64,000 nucleotides of DNA from Bradyrhizobium sp. STM 3843 (GCF_000239815.1 NZ_CAFK01000024.1:1-64000); one strand, 5' to 3'; shown: positions 1-9,183, counted from the stretch's first letter. Notes: a model not told the origin generated them from the sequence alone. Translations and numbers: made by a program.

Positions 1-939
1 GCGGTTCGCCGAGGCCTGGATCGTCATCACGGTGTCGCCCTTCGGGATCAGGCAGCCGCGAATCTCGGTGTCCTCCATCACGAGGCGTGAGCTCGCCTGG
101 ATCGGCGCCACCCATCGCACCCCTTCCTCGAAGGCGGAGCGCCACTTGTTCTGTTCGCGCACGACGGCAAGCTGCTCCGGATTGGTCAGGAGGCCATGGA
201 GGATCGTCAGAAGGGCGTCGCGCGGCTCGTTGATGCCGCCGCCGATCGCGATCTTGATGTTGGCGATGATCTGGCTTTCCGGAATCGGGTTCTTCGCGTT
301 CACCATGAAGGAGAGCGCGGACGAATCCGGCTCACGCCGCACGCGCCCGGCGTTGGCGCGGATGCATCGGTCCATTTCGGCATTGGCGACGTCGGTCGCA
401 TCGAACGGTCCCGGCGTCCAGCCAAAATTTCCGGCGCCGTCGATCAGGGTCTGCGACCAGCGCTGCATGTCCGCATCATCAGCGTCCGGAACGCCCATCA
501 CATGCGCGAGGATGCGCGCGGCCAGCGGTCCGGCGAGGGCGGGAAACAGATCGACGATCTCGCCGCGCGGCAGCCGGTCGAGATACGCTGCGGCGAATGT
601 TGTATAGAGCGGCTCCCAGACGGATTCGATCGTCTTCGGCATCAGGGCCGGCATCATCGCCATGCGCTCGGCCCGGTGCTCGTCGTGGTCCTTGCGCATC
701 AGCGTATGCGCGAGGAAGGCCCGCTTCATCGGCGTGTTCGGGTCGTTGGACGAGAACAGCGCCGCATTGTCCTTCACGTATTTGGTATCAGCCGCTTTGG
801 TGAGGAACGTCCGGCCCACGGACTTGACCCGCAACACGGGCGCTTCGCGTCTCAGGCGCTGATAGATCGGATAGGGATCGCGCGTCAGCTCCGCGATTCC
901 GATGGTCTCGTCCAGGGGAGCCAAGCTCGCGGTCGGCAT
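1..939 (-). CDS. Cytochrome P450, 5' part only (runs off the window)
   Basis: The minus strand is open for 313 codons from an ATG at 939-937 to the window edge, so the C-terminus with the haem-binding cysteine is not visible. An AGGAG ribosome site lies just upstream of the start. The product starts MPTASLAPLDETIGIAEL and contains an I-helix segment, GGGINEPRDA (proline where many P450s have threonine), and a K-helix ExxR-type segment, EEGVRW, near the cut end. Both are in the order expected for a soluble bacterial P450. It should be a haem-thiolate monooxygenase needing a separate electron donor, but no ferredoxin or reductase gene is in view. The substrate cannot be inferred. Confidence 0.88.
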   Translation of the reverse strand, partial: MPTASLAPLDETIGIAELTRDPYPIYQRLRREAPVLRVKSVGRTFLTKAADTKYVKDNAALFSSNDPNTPMKRAFLAHTLMRKDHDEHRAERMAMMPALMPKTIESVWEPLYTTFAAAYLDRLPRGEIVDLFPALAGPLAARILAHVMGVPDADDADMQRWSQTLIDGAGNFGWTPGPFDATDVANAEMDRCIRANAGRVRREPDSSALSFMVNAKNPIPESQIIANIKIAIGGGINEPRDALLTILHGLLTNPEQLAVVREQNKWRSAFEEGVRWVAPIQASSRLVMEDTEIRGCLIPKGDTVMTIQASANR

Positions 940-1735
940 GGGGCGCTCCTGTTGGATGCGGGCCAGCGCATGTCCGGCCCCAAGGATAGTGGCAGGGACG
1001 AAACGGTGCAATCCTGGTCCGATGCCCCGGGCAAGGACGAGCGTCTATTCTGAACGAGTTCTGATCTCGCCAGTTCCGCTCCTTGCGCGATTCCGCAGGC
1101 GCGTAACGGCACGGGAAGCGGACCATGCCGGGATCGTTCAGGCACGCCCGCTCGACGCCGTCGCCGCGTGTCGTGTCGGGGACTTACGGACAGCGCGTAG
1201 GTCGGATTGGCGGAGCCTAATCCGCCGTTCGCACCGCGCGCCCGTCTGCTGTCGTCAGAGAGACGTTTGGTGGATCGAAGCGGATGCGGAAGAGCACGAT
1301 ATCTTGCCGCGCTGACACCTCTGTGGAGTTAAGAGCGTGCATTGAATGCCGATGTTGCCCCGCGATCCTGACGTCGACATGTGCGCTCGCATGGCCCGCG
1401 GGCCGAGCACGAACTTCCGCATGGACCACAGGTGTTGTCGTCGCATGCTGGCGGAGCCGATCACAGGCCGTCGCGAGCACGCGCCTGCCTGACGCGTCCG
1501 CGCGAAACGCTCGTAACAGGTCGGAAGAAGTCGAAAATCGTTGTGCTAACACCTGAACGAAATCCGTGTATTTCGGAGATCATTGAACAGCTGACATCTT
1601 TGCGTCGAAGCCGGACACAGCAACGACCGGTGGTATGGTACTGGATCTTAACCATTCGGCGAGCTTTGATGGCTAGTGTCGGATCCGGGCCAGCTGTAGC
1701 AAGCAGTCGCTCATAAACCCCATTGGGCTAAATTG
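940..1735. other. Long intergenic region, no convincing gene
   Basis: About 800 bases separate the divergent P450 and chemoreceptor genes. The overlapping short frames here have no recognisable domain or good ribosome site. One clear palindrome is present at 1203-1224 and is listed separately. Promoters for both flanking genes must lie here, but I cannot place them confidently. Confidence 0.5.
1203..1224. repeat. REP-like palindrome
   Basis: The arms CGGATT (1203-1208) and AATCCG (1219-1224) flank a GC-rich loop. The form resembles the short 'GGATTA..TAATCC' intergenic palindromes scattered through many proteobacterial genomes. It is seen only once in this window. Confidence 0.4.
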
Positions 1736-3424
1736 ATGTCGCAGCTCTCAATTCGCGGAAAGATGGTGGCGGTCATTTTGCTGCTGCTGGTGGCCATGGC
1801 GCTGCTTGGCGCGATGGCGGTCCACGGCATGCAGGTGATCAACGCGCACACCGAGCAGATCGCCAACAGCTGGCTGCCGAGCGTCCGCGTTCTCGGTGAG
1901 TTGCGGTCGGACATCAATCTCAACCGAGCGCAGCTCCGCGCCTATATGACGGCTGAGAGCCCAGACGAGCGGGCAATGCTCGAAAAGAACATGAAAGCCA
2001 CGCTGGGCTCCATTGCGGACGCGCGCCAAGCCTATTCTGTCCTGATCTCGTCTGCCGAGGAGCGATCGCTGTTCGAGAACTGGTCGAAAAGCTGGGACGA
2101 ATATGTCAGGGCGACGGCCGATGTGCTCGACATCTCCCGGAAGGGAGGCGCCGACGCGGCGCGCGCGGCAAGCGAACAGTTTCGTAAGACCGTCCGCAGC
2201 GTAGCCAATGAATCTGACGGCTATCTCAAGAAGGCGATCGACCTCAACAATCAAGGTGCGGAAGCCGAGACCCGGAACGCTGCGCAGGGCTATGCGCAGT
2301 CATTCACCATGGTGTCCGCGATTATCGTGACAGCGGTCGTGGCCGGCATCGTCGTCGGCTTCTGGTTCGTCCGCGACATCACTCTATCCATCGCCTCCAT
2401 TCTGCGGCCGATGCAGGCGCTGGGCCAGGGTGATCTCGCGACTGAGATCCCGCATCGTGGCGAACGGACGGAGATCGGCACGATGGCGGATGCGTTGCAA
2501 GTCTTCAAGACTGCGCTGATCGCCAAGAAGGCAGCCGATGACGAGGCGGCGACGGATGCGCGGGTGAAGATCGAGCGCGCCAAGCGGTTGGATGACATGA
2601 CCAGGCGCTTCGAAAGCGTGGTTGCAGAGATCGTCGAGACGGTTTCGACGGCATCGAACGGGCTTGAAGGTCACGCCGACGGCCTGAGCAACACAGCAAA
2701 TCGCGCGCAGAAGCTGGCGACTGCGGTGACATCTGCCTCCGAGGAAGCGTCTGCCAACGTGCAATCCGTCGCTTCCGCGACCGAGGAGCTGTCCGCATCG
2801 GTCACAGAGATCAGCCGCCAGGTCCAAGACTCAGCCCGGATGGCGAACGAGGCGGTCGCGCAGGCGCGCAAGACCAACGATCAAGTCGGTGAACTGTCGA
2901 AGGCGGCGGCACGGATCGGCGACGTCGTGGAGCTGATCAACACCATTGCCGGGCAGACCAACCTGCTTGCCCTCAACGCCACCATCGAGGCGGCCCGTGC
3001 CGGGGATGCCGGGCGCGGCTTTGCCGTGGTGGCGTCGGAAGTCAAGGCGTTGGCGGAGCAGACGGCAAAGGCCACCGGCGAGATCGGTCAGCAGATTTCC
3101 GGCATTCAGGCCGCGACCCAGCAGTCGGTCGGCGCCATCCGGGAGATCGGCACGACAATCGAGAAGCTTTCGGAGATTTCATCGACCATTGCTGCGGCGG
3201 TTGAACAGCAGGGCGCGGCCACCCAGGAGATCTCGCGCAACGTTCAGCATGCGGCCTCGGGCACCCAGCAGGTGTCCTCCAACGTGACCGACGTGCAGCG
3301 CGGCGCCGTCGAGACCGGCTCTGCGGCCGCCGAGGTATTGTCGGCCGCGAAGTCACTGGCAGGCGACAGCGCCCGACTGAAGCTGGAAGTGAGAAGGTTC
3401 ATCGAGGGCGTGAGAGCTGCATGA
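1736..3424 (+). CDS. Methyl-accepting chemotaxis protein
   Basis: This is a 562-residue chemoreceptor if the ATG at 1736 is used; a TTG lies one codon upstream. It has TM1 at about residues 9-30, a periplasmic helical domain of four-helix-bundle MCP type (about 31-185), TM2 at about 188-212, a HAMP segment, then a cytoplasmic signalling domain. The hairpin tip, with the [15 protein letters not shown] segment that contacts CheA/CheW, is intact. It should sense a ligand in the periplasm and control a CheA kinase. The ligand is unknown and no che genes lie nearby, so it is an orphan receptor. A second MCP at 50582-52285 has a different sensor domain. Confidence 0.93.
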   Translation: MSQLSIRGKMVAVILLLLVAMALLGAMAVHGMQVINAHTEQIANSWLPSVRVLGELRSDINLNRAQLRAYMTAESPDERAMLEKNMKATLGSIADARQAYSVLISSAEERSLFENWSKSWDEYVRATADVLDISRKGGADAARAASEQFRKTVRSVANESDGYLKKAIDLNNQGAEAETRNAAQGYAQSFTMVSAIIVTAVVAGIVVGFWFVRDITLSIASILRPMQALGQGDLATEIPHRGERTEIGTMADALQVFKTALIAKKAADDEAATDARVKIERAKRLDDMTRRFESVVAEIVETVSTASNGLEGHADGLSNTANRAQKLATAVTSASEEASANVQSVASATEELSASVTEISRQVQDSARMANEAVAQARKTNDQVGELSKAAARIGDVVELINTIAGQTNLLALNATIEAARAGDAGRGFAVVASEVKALAEQTAKATGEIGQQISGIQAATQQSVGAIREIGTTIEKLSEISSTIAAAVEQQGAATQEISRNVQHAASGTQQVSSNVTDVQRGAVETGSAAAEVLSAAKSLAGDSARLKLEVRRFIEGVRAA

Positions 3425-3467
3425 TGCAGCGCGCGTCCCGATCGACGTGGTAGAGTGAGAAGGCCAT

Positions 3468-4004
3468 TCAGCGGCCGGCGCGATCGAGCGCACCATAGAC
3501 GCTGCCGAGAACCACACTATAGGTGAGTAGCATGGCAAGCGAGAACAGGGCGGGAGCGATGCCGAGCCCCGTGGCAGTGGCGAAGACGCCGAGACCGATC
3601 ATAGGGAAGAACAGGATTCCCATGATGAGCCAACCGAGGACGCCGTAAACCGCGCCTTTGGTTTCGCCGGAGGAGCCCGGCAGCCATCGATAGAGCTGAC
3701 CGAAGACCACGCCGACGATGGTTGAACCGTTCAGGAAAGACAGAGCCCAGGGCACGATCGGATCGACCGAGCTTCCCGTGATCTGGTGGAGCGTGGCTTG
3801 CAGATTTTCATAGGGCTGGAACGAGGGAAGCAGTCCCGACCAGGATTTGAAGGACATCAGCAGCAGGTGGGCCATGCTGCCGCAGACTCCGGCAATCATC
3901 GACCTGACGATCTCGCTTGGAGCGGTCGGTCGGCAGCTCCCCGTTGGCTTCCCTCCAGAGCTGGGCGAAGGCTCGTCACCCTCTGCTGAGGAAGAGTACG
4001 CCAA
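3468..4004 (-). CDS. Small integral membrane protein of unknown function
   Basis: This 178-residue protein has about four hydrophobic segments (near residues 40-58, 85-105, 115-140 and 145-170) and a Gly-rich C-terminal half. The proposed TTG start at 4004 has GGTAGGA about eight bases upstream and lies 15 bases after the stop of the YeeE/YedE gene, so the two are probably co-transcribed; a later ATG at 3899 is possible. I do not recognise a characterised family. The position suggests an accessory role at the membrane in sulfur-compound transport, which is inference from context only. Confidence 0.65.
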   Translation of the reverse strand: MAYSSSAEGDEPSPSSGGKPTGSCRPTAPSEIVRSMIAGVCGSMAHLLLMSFKSWSGLLPSFQPYENLQATLHQITGSSVDPIVPWALSFLNGSTIVGVVFGQLYRWLPGSSGETKGAVYGVLGWLIMGILFFPMIGLGVFATATGLGIAPALFSLAMLLTYSVVLGSVYGALDRAGR

Positions 4005-4019
4005 TTTGCCGCGTCCTAC

Positions 4020-5117
4020 CTATTTGGTCGACCAGGAGTGCACGCTCAGCAGATTGCGCAGCGCCGGCCGCCACTCACCCGTCATGGTGTATTCGAGGCC
4101 GACGCGCGCGCCACAAGCGATCGCGAGCATCGTGATCGGGGCTGAGACGGCCAGCGTGGAAAATGCGGAGAGGCCCTGACCGATGGTGCAGCCCATCGAC
4201 ATGATTCCGCCAGTCCCCATCAACAGCGCGCCGGTCATGTGGCGCTTCAACTCACGCGCGTCGTCGCAGGCTTCCCAACGGAAGCGCCGCGAAAATATCG
4301 CCGAGAGAAAGGAGCCGAGGATCACGCCGGCCACCGAGCCGATCGAGAAATCGGCGTGGGCGCCCGACATGGTGGCGATATAAAGTACCGTGTTGCCGAG
4401 CGGAGCGACGAAGGTCAAAGAGGCAAGACGCGCCGGGTCGAAATCATCGTTGCCGAGCCAGCCCGTGGCGAACCAGCCGAATACGACCGCAAGCCCGACG
4501 CCGAGTCCCGCAAGCAACAGCCGTGGCGACTTCACAAGTTGCCCATCCGCGAGCGACCAGGCCGTGAGCGCGACAGCCGCAACGGTAACTGCGATCGGCT
4601 GCGCCAGCCGGCCCAGCCCAAATGACAAGAGCGAATCCGCCGCCTGGGTCATGCCTTCAGGCAGGCGCAACGACAGTGGTTCGGTCAGCGCGAGACGCAG
4701 GTAGCCGGTCAGGCCGCGCATCGCTGCCAGCGCAGAAATTCCGAGCACAAGGAAGACCACGACGGCGCGCAGGTCGCCGCCGCCGATCCGGACCAGCGTT
4801 CCGAAGCCGCAGGTGCCGACCAGCGCCATGCCGATGCCGAACAGAAGGCCGCCGAGGATGGCGCCGCCAAGCGGAATGGATGGGATGAGATAGATCGAAC
4901 GAGCAAGGTCGACGAAGCCGAAAGCGGAGAGAAGCTGGGTTCCGACCAGCGCAACGGCTGCCGCCAACGTGAATGATTTGAGCCGGCGCGTATCCGAGCC
5001 GAAGAAGGCATCTTCCAGCATCGCCAGCGTGCAGAAGCGTCCCGCGCGTCCTGCGACGCCAAGCACGCCACCGGCAATAAGGCCACAGGCGAACATCATG
5101 GCAGATTGGCTGAACAT
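4020..5117 (-). CDS. YeeE/YedE-family sulfur-compound transporter
   Basis: This polytopic protein of about 365 residues has roughly nine to ten hydrophobic segments and the family's conserved Gly/Cys patches: GTCGFGTLVRIGGG in the first half and MGCTIGQGLSAF in the second. YeeE/YedE (TsuA-like) proteins move thiosulfate or related sulfur species through paired cysteines. I prefer the ATG at 5117 (start MFSQSAMMFACG); an upstream TTG at 5168 would add 17 hydrophilic residues. It lies directly downstream of the ArsR-type regulator gene on the same strand, and a small membrane protein follows 15 bases later. The direction and species transported are not shown by the sequence. Confidence 0.85.
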   Translation of the reverse strand: MFSQSAMMFACGLIAGGVLGVAGRAGRFCTLAMLEDAFFGSDTRRLKSFTLAAAVALVGTQLLSAFGFVDLARSIYLIPSIPLGGAILGGLLFGIGMALVGTCGFGTLVRIGGGDLRAVVVFLVLGISALAAMRGLTGYLRLALTEPLSLRLPEGMTQAADSLLSFGLGRLAQPIAVTVAAVALTAWSLADGQLVKSPRLLLAGLGVGLAVVFGWFATGWLGNDDFDPARLASLTFVAPLGNTVLYIATMSGAHADFSIGSVAGVILGSFLSAIFSRRFRWEACDDARELKRHMTGALLMGTGGIMSMGCTIGQGLSAFSTLAVSAPITMLAIACGARVGLEYTMTGEWRPALRNLLSVHSWSTK

Positions 5118-5195
5118 TCCCCCGGATGTCCTTGCTTGTCTTCCGCCATTCTGCGCCACCCGCGGCAAGGAATCCAGCGTCGCATCCGGGTTATA

Positions 5196-5546
5196 TTAGC
5201 GCTTTCGCTTGCGCACCGGTTCGCAATACACGTCGTAGATGGCGGTGAGGATCTTGCGGACATCGTCGCTCGCCAGGCTGTAGTAGATCGTCTTGCCGTC
5301 CCGCCGCGTCGTCACCAGCCGGTCCAGCCGCAGGCGGGCCAATTGCTGCGAGACCGTCGACTGCCGTTCGCCGAGGAACTGCTCGAGTTCAGTGACCGAC
5401 TTCTCTCCCTCCGCGAGGATGCAGAGCAGCAACAGGCGCGATTCGTGCGACAGCGCCTTGAGCATCTCGCTGGCTTCCCGCGCCTTTTCGATCATCTGCT
5501 CAAGTTCGGCAGAGGTTTCGATGTCCTTGAGCTTCGGAAGCGGCAT
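5196..5546 (-). CDS. soxR: ArsR-family persulfide-responsive repressor (SoxR/SqrR/BigR type)
   Basis: This 116-residue winged-helix protein has the recognition helix in the QSTVSQQLARLRLD region. It lacks the ELCVCDL metal motif of arsenic sensors. It carries exactly two cysteines, C42 (in LLLLCIL) and C108 (in VYCEP), placed like C41 and C107 of SqrR and the pair in BigR. Those pairs form a di- or tetrasulfide on exposure to persulfide and release DNA. In sox loci of other alphaproteobacteria the ArsR-type SoxR represses sox genes until thiosulfate is present. I infer the same here, with the AT-rich dyads at 5973, 7479, 8174 and 16139 as operators. The symbol follows sox usage and is not the redox SoxR of enterics. 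Confidence 0.88.
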   Translation of the reverse strand: MPLPKLKDIETSAELEQMIEKAREASEMLKALSHESRLLLLCILAEGEKSVTELEQFLGERQSTVSQQLARLRLDRLVTTRRDGKTIYYSLASDDVRKILTAIYDVYCEPVRKRKR

Positions 5547-5571
5547 GGGGTCGTGATCTCCTAATTTCCCT

Positions 5572-5946
5572 TCAAGAGCGGGCCTGAAGCGCTGGCGCGG
5601 CGATCAGTATACGGCCGAGAAGCCCAAAGAAAAAAGTGTCGCCCGGATATCCTCTGATTCGACCGATTTCCCGACCCTGGTCGACGACCACGAAGGTCGG
5701 CGTGAACGCGCCCGGGTCGATCGCCGCGAGATCGTCCGGAAGCGGCTTGTCGCGGTCGACCCGGCGCAGCGGCAAGGCCCGCCCTTCGTCCGTCTTGGCG
5801 TAGACCGGCGCAATCTCGGCGTCGAAGCGTGCGCACCAGGTGCAGCCGGCGCGCTCGAACATCACGAGCTCTGCGGCAAAGGCTTGGGCCGGCAGCCAGA
5901 ACGCGGCCAGTGCGGCAACGGCAAATCGAAGAACTTTGTGGAGCAT
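5572..5946 (-). CDS. soxS: SoxS, periplasmic thioredoxin
   Basis: This 124-residue protein has a signal peptide (residues 1-24, ending AFAAE) and a thioredoxin-like fold with the active site C35-T-W-C38, followed by the cis-proline region FTPTF. SoxS in Paracoccus keeps the Sox carrier protein SoxY reduced and active in the periplasm, fed with electrons by SoxV. The gene is divergent from soxV across a 71-base promoter region containing an AT-rich dyad, and it ends 25 bases before the regulator gene. It may therefore be co-transcribed with soxR and the YeeE gene. Confidence 0.88.
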   Translation of the reverse strand: MLHKVLRFAVAALAAFWLPAQAFAAELVMFERAGCTWCARFDAEIAPVYAKTDEGRALPLRRVDRDKPLPDDLAAIDPGAFTPTFVVVDQGREIGRIRGYPGDTFFFGLLGRILIAAPALQARS

Positions 5947-5972
5947 CGGACCACCCTGGACTTGGTCCTCTA

Positions 5973-5996
5973 TCTATCATTAAATTCGAATATGTA
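5973..5996. promoter_or_regulatory. Candidate SoxR (ArsR) operator, soxS/soxV
   Basis: An AT-rich element centred on ATTCGAAT (5984-5991) sits in the 71-base gap between the divergent soxS and soxV starts. It shares the GAATAT core with three other elements in this locus (7479-7503, 8174-8199, 16139-16173). The assignment as the SoxR operator is inference from recurrence and position. Confidence 0.6.
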
Positions 5997-6017
5997 CCAG
6001 GGGAGGGCTGTAAGGAC

Positions 6018-6749
6018 ATGGATCTGGATGTGACGATCGGGGCCGCGTTCCTGGCGGGCCTTCTGTCTTTCCTTTCACCCTGCATCCTGCCACTGGTCCC
6101 GCCCTTTCTCTTCTATATGGCGGGCGTGTCGGTCGAGGCAGGCGGCGAACTCAGCGCCAGCCATCGGCGGCAGACCATCCGTTCGGCGCTGTGCTTCGTC
6201 GCCGGCTTCTCGCTGGTTTTCGTCGGACTTGGGGCCACAGCGTCGGTATTCGGCCGCTTCATTTCCAGCCATCTCGCTCAGCTCGGGGTCATCGCCGGCG
6301 CTGTGATCGTCGCCATGGGTCTGCACTTTCTCGGGCTACTGAAGATCCCGCTCCTGTATCGGAGTGCCACGGTTCAGCTTGCGCAGAAGCCGGCCGGGCT
6401 GCTCGGGGCGTTCGTCATGGGGCTGGCGTTCGCCTTCGGCTGGAGCCCCTGTGCGGGACCGGTTCTTGCGGCTGTCTTGATGATGGCCGGAGCCGAGGCA
6501 ACGGTGGGCAAGGGAGCCCTGTTGCTGTCGGCCTATTCGATCGGTACCGGCGTTCCATTCCTGATCGCGGCAGCCTTTACCGGACAGTTCATGACCGTGC
6601 TCAAGGGCCTGCGCCCGCACCTCGCGCTGATCGAAAAGACGATGGGCGGCTTCCTGGTCCTGACCGGAATCGCGTTTCTATCTGGCGTGATCCCGCGCAT
6701 CTCGGAATGGATCTTCGAGCAGTTTCCGGCGCTCTCGACCATCGGCTGA
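6018..6749 (+). CDS. soxV: SoxV, CcdA-type transmembrane thiol-disulfide transporter
   Basis: This 243-residue membrane protein of the CcdA/DsbD family has about six transmembrane segments. The two redox cysteines lie in the typical Pro-Cys contexts: LSPCILPLVPP (C22) and GWSPCAGPVL (about residue 145). It carries electrons from cytoplasmic thioredoxin across the membrane to SoxS and SoxW. The start at 6018 has AAGGA upstream and gives the family length; longer in-frame extensions overlap soxS and the promoter. Its stop abuts the stop of the opposing gene at 6750. Confidence 0.9.
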   Translation: MDLDVTIGAAFLAGLLSFLSPCILPLVPPFLFYMAGVSVEAGGELSASHRRQTIRSALCFVAGFSLVFVGLGATASVFGRFISSHLAQLGVIAGAVIVAMGLHFLGLLKIPLLYRSATVQLAQKPAGLLGAFVMGLAFAFGWSPCAGPVLAAVLMMAGAEATVGKGALLLSAYSIGTGVPFLIAAAFTGQFMTVLKGLRPHLALIEKTMGGFLVLTGIAFLSGVIPRISEWIFEQFPALSTIG

Positions 6750-7463
6750 TCAGCCGAAGCGAAAGTCGAGCAGGTTGACGAAGGACTGCAGCTCGATCTG
6801 GTAGCGATGGACGAGGCCGGCATCTCCCGCTGTCGCCGCACTGCCGATCTCGCCGGCGCTCGAGATCGCGCCGTCCATCAACCGGCGGAATTCGGCCTCG
6901 CTGGCGATCTCGGGCGAGGCAAGGCCGTTGCAGCGCTGCAGGTGATTGCGCAAAGCCACGCCAGCAGTCTTAACCTCTTCAGCGCCGGCCTTTGCCTCGC
7001 CGAACCGCACGGCCGCAGATCGTAGCCGCTCCATCGGCGCCGCCAGATCGAACACGCAGTCGTTCAGCTCGAACAGTCCTGCCTCGCGCCTCAGTTCTCG
7101 AATGGATCGGCGCAATGCCAGAATTTCGGATGTTGCACCCGAGCTGTCGCCGGCACGGAGCGCGTCACTTGCCCGCGCGAGATTGTCTTTTCCGGCAATC
7201 AGCAGGCCGTGCAAGGCCGAAGACGGGTAGGGTGCAGGCCGATCGGAGAAACTGCCGAGCCAACTGTCCCAAGCACCTCTTGCGTCACCAAGCTCGACCT
7301 GCGCCAGCGCGAGATTGCTGGTGCGCGCATAGCTCGCTGCAGCGCGAAGGCTGGCCATGACCGTTTGCATGGTCCCGGCCGGGTCCGGCGTCTCAGCGGC
7401 ATTGATGCACGAGCCCCAACCAGCCCAGAGGAGCAAGGCAAGGATGATGGCGCGATGCAGCAT
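6750..7463 (-). CDS. Exported helical protein of unknown function in the sox locus
   Basis: This 237-residue protein has a signal peptide (residues 1-23, ending CINAAE) and a mature part rich in Ala, Arg, Leu and Glu that should be almost entirely helical, possibly one or two four-helix bundles. It contains a few cysteines (in LFELNDCVFDL and LQRCNG) but no CxxCH haem motif. I do not recognise the family. It is divergent from soxW across a dyad-containing promoter and convergent with soxV, so it is probably part of the Sox regulon. It may bind a small ligand or Sox component in the periplasm; this is inference. Confidence 0.75.
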   Translation of the reverse strand: MLHRAIILALLLWAGWGSCINAAETPDPAGTMQTVMASLRAAASYARTSNLALAQVELGDARGAWDSWLGSFSDRPAPYPSSALHGLLIAGKDNLARASDALRAGDSSGATSEILALRRSIRELRREAGLFELNDCVFDLAAPMERLRSAAVRFGEAKAGAEEVKTAGVALRNHLQRCNGLASPEIASEAEFRRLMDGAISSAGEIGSAATAGDAGLVHRYQIELQSFVNLLDFRFG

Positions 7464-7478
7464 CGAATGTCCTTTTCA

Positions 7479-7503
7479 CATTTTAATATTTGAATATTAT
7501 GTA
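7479..7503. promoter_or_regulatory. Candidate SoxR operator, soxW / 6750-7463
   Basis: A perfect inverted repeat, TAATATT (7484-7490) and AATATTA (7493-7499) with a two-base spacer, lies between the divergent starts at 7463 and 7514. It is the most symmetrical of the four AT-rich elements of the locus and contains the shared TGAATAT core. Confidence 0.7.
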
Positions 7504-7513
7504 GCGTAAGGTC

Positions 7514-8131
7514 GTGGCTTCGGTAAAGCGGATGAATGTATCGGCAGCTTCGCAGACGAGAATGACGCGCCGGGCGTTTGTCGCGCTGGCGCCCGCGGTC
7601 ATCGCTGCTGCGGCCCAACTGCCGGCGAAAGCCGAGCCTGTGCTCGGCGATGACGGGCTCTATCATGAGCCATGGTTCCTGAGCAGCTTTCTCGATCTGC
7701 GCGATGATCTCGAGACCGCCGCGACCGAAGGCAAGCGGCTCGCCATCATGTGGGAGCTGCGGGGCTGCCCGTATTGTCGCGAAACGCACCTCGTCAATTT
7801 CGCCGATCAGGAGATCGCGAGCTACATCCGCGCCAATTTCCAGGTGCTGCAGCTGAATCTGATCGGCTCAAGGAAGGTCGTCGACTTCGATGGCAAGGAA
7901 GCGAGCGAAAAGGAGCTCGCCGAAAAATACGCGATTCGCTTCACGCCGACGTTCCAGTTCTTTCCGTCCTCGTCCGACGGCCTCGCGCAGAAAGAGCCGA
8001 TGGCGCGCGAGGTGGCACGTGCGCCCGGCTATCTGAAGCCGAGGCATTTCCTCGCGATGTTCCGCTTCGTGCGCGAGCAGGCTTATCAGCACGGCACGTT
8101 TCTCGAATATCTTTCCGCGTCGAGAGGTTGA
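7514..8131 (+). CDS. soxW: SoxW, exported thioredoxin-like protein
   Basis: This protein of about 205 residues has an N-terminal twin-arginine signal (MTRRAFVALAP, R19-R20), then a thioredoxin fold with the active site C85-P-Y-C88 in ELRGCPYCRET and a later IRFTPTFQFF cis-Pro segment. SoxW is a periplasmic thiol-disulfide protein that receives electrons from SoxV and acts on Sox components. The GTG at 7514 or an ATG at 7532 may be the start. The gene is the first reading toward soxX, with a second operator-containing gap of 120 bases between them. Confidence 0.85.
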   Translation: MASVKRMNVSAASQTRMTRRAFVALAPAVIAAAAQLPAKAEPVLGDDGLYHEPWFLSSFLDLRDDLETAATEGKRLAIMWELRGCPYCRETHLVNFADQEIASYIRANFQVLQLNLIGSRKVVDFDGKEASEKELAEKYAIRFTPTFQFFPSSSDGLAQKEPMAREVARAPGYLKPRHFLAMFRFVREQAYQHGTFLEYLSASRG

Positions 8132-8173
8132 CGGCATCGCCGCACACAAATCGTCTTGACAGCCGATTCATTC

Positions 8174-8199
8174 TCATATCATAATTTGTGAATATGATG
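8174..8199. promoter_or_regulatory. Candidate SoxR operator, soxX
   Basis: Inverted repeats TCATAT (8174-8179)/ATATGA (8192-8197) and ATCATA (8178-8183)/TATGAT (8193-8198) overlap and contain the shared TGAATAT core. The element lies 53 bases before soxX, which heads the main structural operon. Confidence 0.65.
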
Positions 8200-8251
8200 G
8201 GTCGTAAGCCCATCGATCAGGGCGAGGGAAGCCTCGCATCAGGGTGGAAAC

Positions 8252-8695
8252 ATGCGGAGCCCGCTTGCGGCCGTTTTGGGGTGCCTGCTGCTCGCCGTTG
8301 CGGCGCAGGCCGAAGAGCCCATCAAGCTCGACGTCGTCGATGGCGCGCTGCCCAAGTCACTGACGGGCGCGCCCGGCAGCGCCGAAGCCGGGCAAAAAGT
8401 GTTTCTCAACCGGACGCTCGGCAACTGTCTCGCCTGTCATCAGGTATCGAGCCTGAAATCTGAAGAATTTCATGGCGAGGTCGGTCCTTCGCTCGATGGG
8501 GTGGCTGGGCGCTACAGCGAGGCGCAGCTGCGCCTGATCGTTGCCAATCCCAAGCTGATATTCGCCGACACTGTCATGCCTGCGTTCTTCCGGAACGAGG
8601 GGCTCAACCGGGTCAGGCCGGAATTTGTCGGCAAGTCGATCCTCACTGCTGCGCAGGTCGAGGATGTGGTCGCGTTTCTCGAGACGTTGAAATAA
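8252..8695 (+). CDS. soxX: SoxX, monohaem cytochrome c of the SoxXA complex
   Basis: This 147-residue protein has a signal peptide (1-20), a CLACH haem c site (residues 59-63), and a likely distal methionine ligand at M109 in DTVMPAFF. SoxX pairs with SoxA to couple thiosulfate oxidatively to the SoxY cysteine, passing electrons to cytochrome c. The ATG at 8252 follows a GGGTGG ribosome site. soxX starts the run soxXYZABCD, with gaps of 6 to 34 bases or overlaps, so one transcript is likely. Confidence 0.95.
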   Translation: MRSPLAAVLGCLLLAVAAQAEEPIKLDVVDGALPKSLTGAPGSAEAGQKVFLNRTLGNCLACHQVSSLKSEEFHGEVGPSLDGVAGRYSEAQLRLIVANPKLIFADTVMPAFFRNEGLNRVRPEFVGKSILTAAQVEDVVAFLETLK

Positions 8696-8715
8696 CCGCC
8701 TTTTGAGGAGGATGC

Positions 8716-9168
8716 ATGGGCGCAATCAACAGACGACAGGCGTTTCTTCTTGGCGGCGGTCTCGTCGCCCTGACGCTGATGCCGATGACCGCAGATGCCG
8801 AGCCAAGTAATGACGCGGCCGAGCTGATCAAGAAATTCACCGGCGGCAAGGAGGCGGCAAGCGGCAAGATCTCGCTCGATCTTCCCGAGATCGCGGAGAA
8901 CGGCAACACCGTGCCGCTATCGCTCACGGTCGACAGCCCGATGACCGCGGATAATTACGTCAAGGAAGTTCTGTTCGTAGCCGACGGCAATCCGAATGGC
9001 GGCGTCGCCACACTGATGTTCTCGCCGCTGTCCGGCAAGGCCGAAGCATCGATTCGCATCCGGCTCGCGCAGACCCAGAACGTCATCGCGGTGGCAAAAA
9101 TGAGCGACGGTTCGCTCTTCACCGAGCGCAAGACCGTGAAGGTCACTATCGGCGGCTGCGGCGGCTAA
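8716..9168 (+). CDS. soxY: SoxY, sulfur carrier subunit
   Basis: This 150-residue protein has a twin-arginine signal (NRRQAFLLGGG) and ends in the diagnostic swinging-arm sequence GGCGG, with carrier cysteine C148. Sulfur intermediates stay covalently attached to this cysteine while SoxXA, SoxB and SoxCD act in turn. SoxY folds with SoxZ and is exported with it by Tat. An AGGAGG site lies just before the start. The neighbour soxZ follows after 15 bases. Confidence 0.96.
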   Translation: MGAINRRQAFLLGGGLVALTLMPMTADAEPSNDAAELIKKFTGGKEAASGKISLDLPEIAENGNTVPLSLTVDSPMTADNYVKEVLFVADGNPNGGVATLMFSPLSGKAEASIRIRLAQTQNVIAVAKMSDGSLFTERKTVKVTIGGCGG

Positions 9169-9183
9169 AACAGGGAGGACAAT

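Noticed and set aside
5829..6017. N-terminal extension of SoxV
   Set aside because: The extension overlaps soxS in antisense, is Arg-rich and has no family sequence; the ATG at 6018 with AAGGA fits better.
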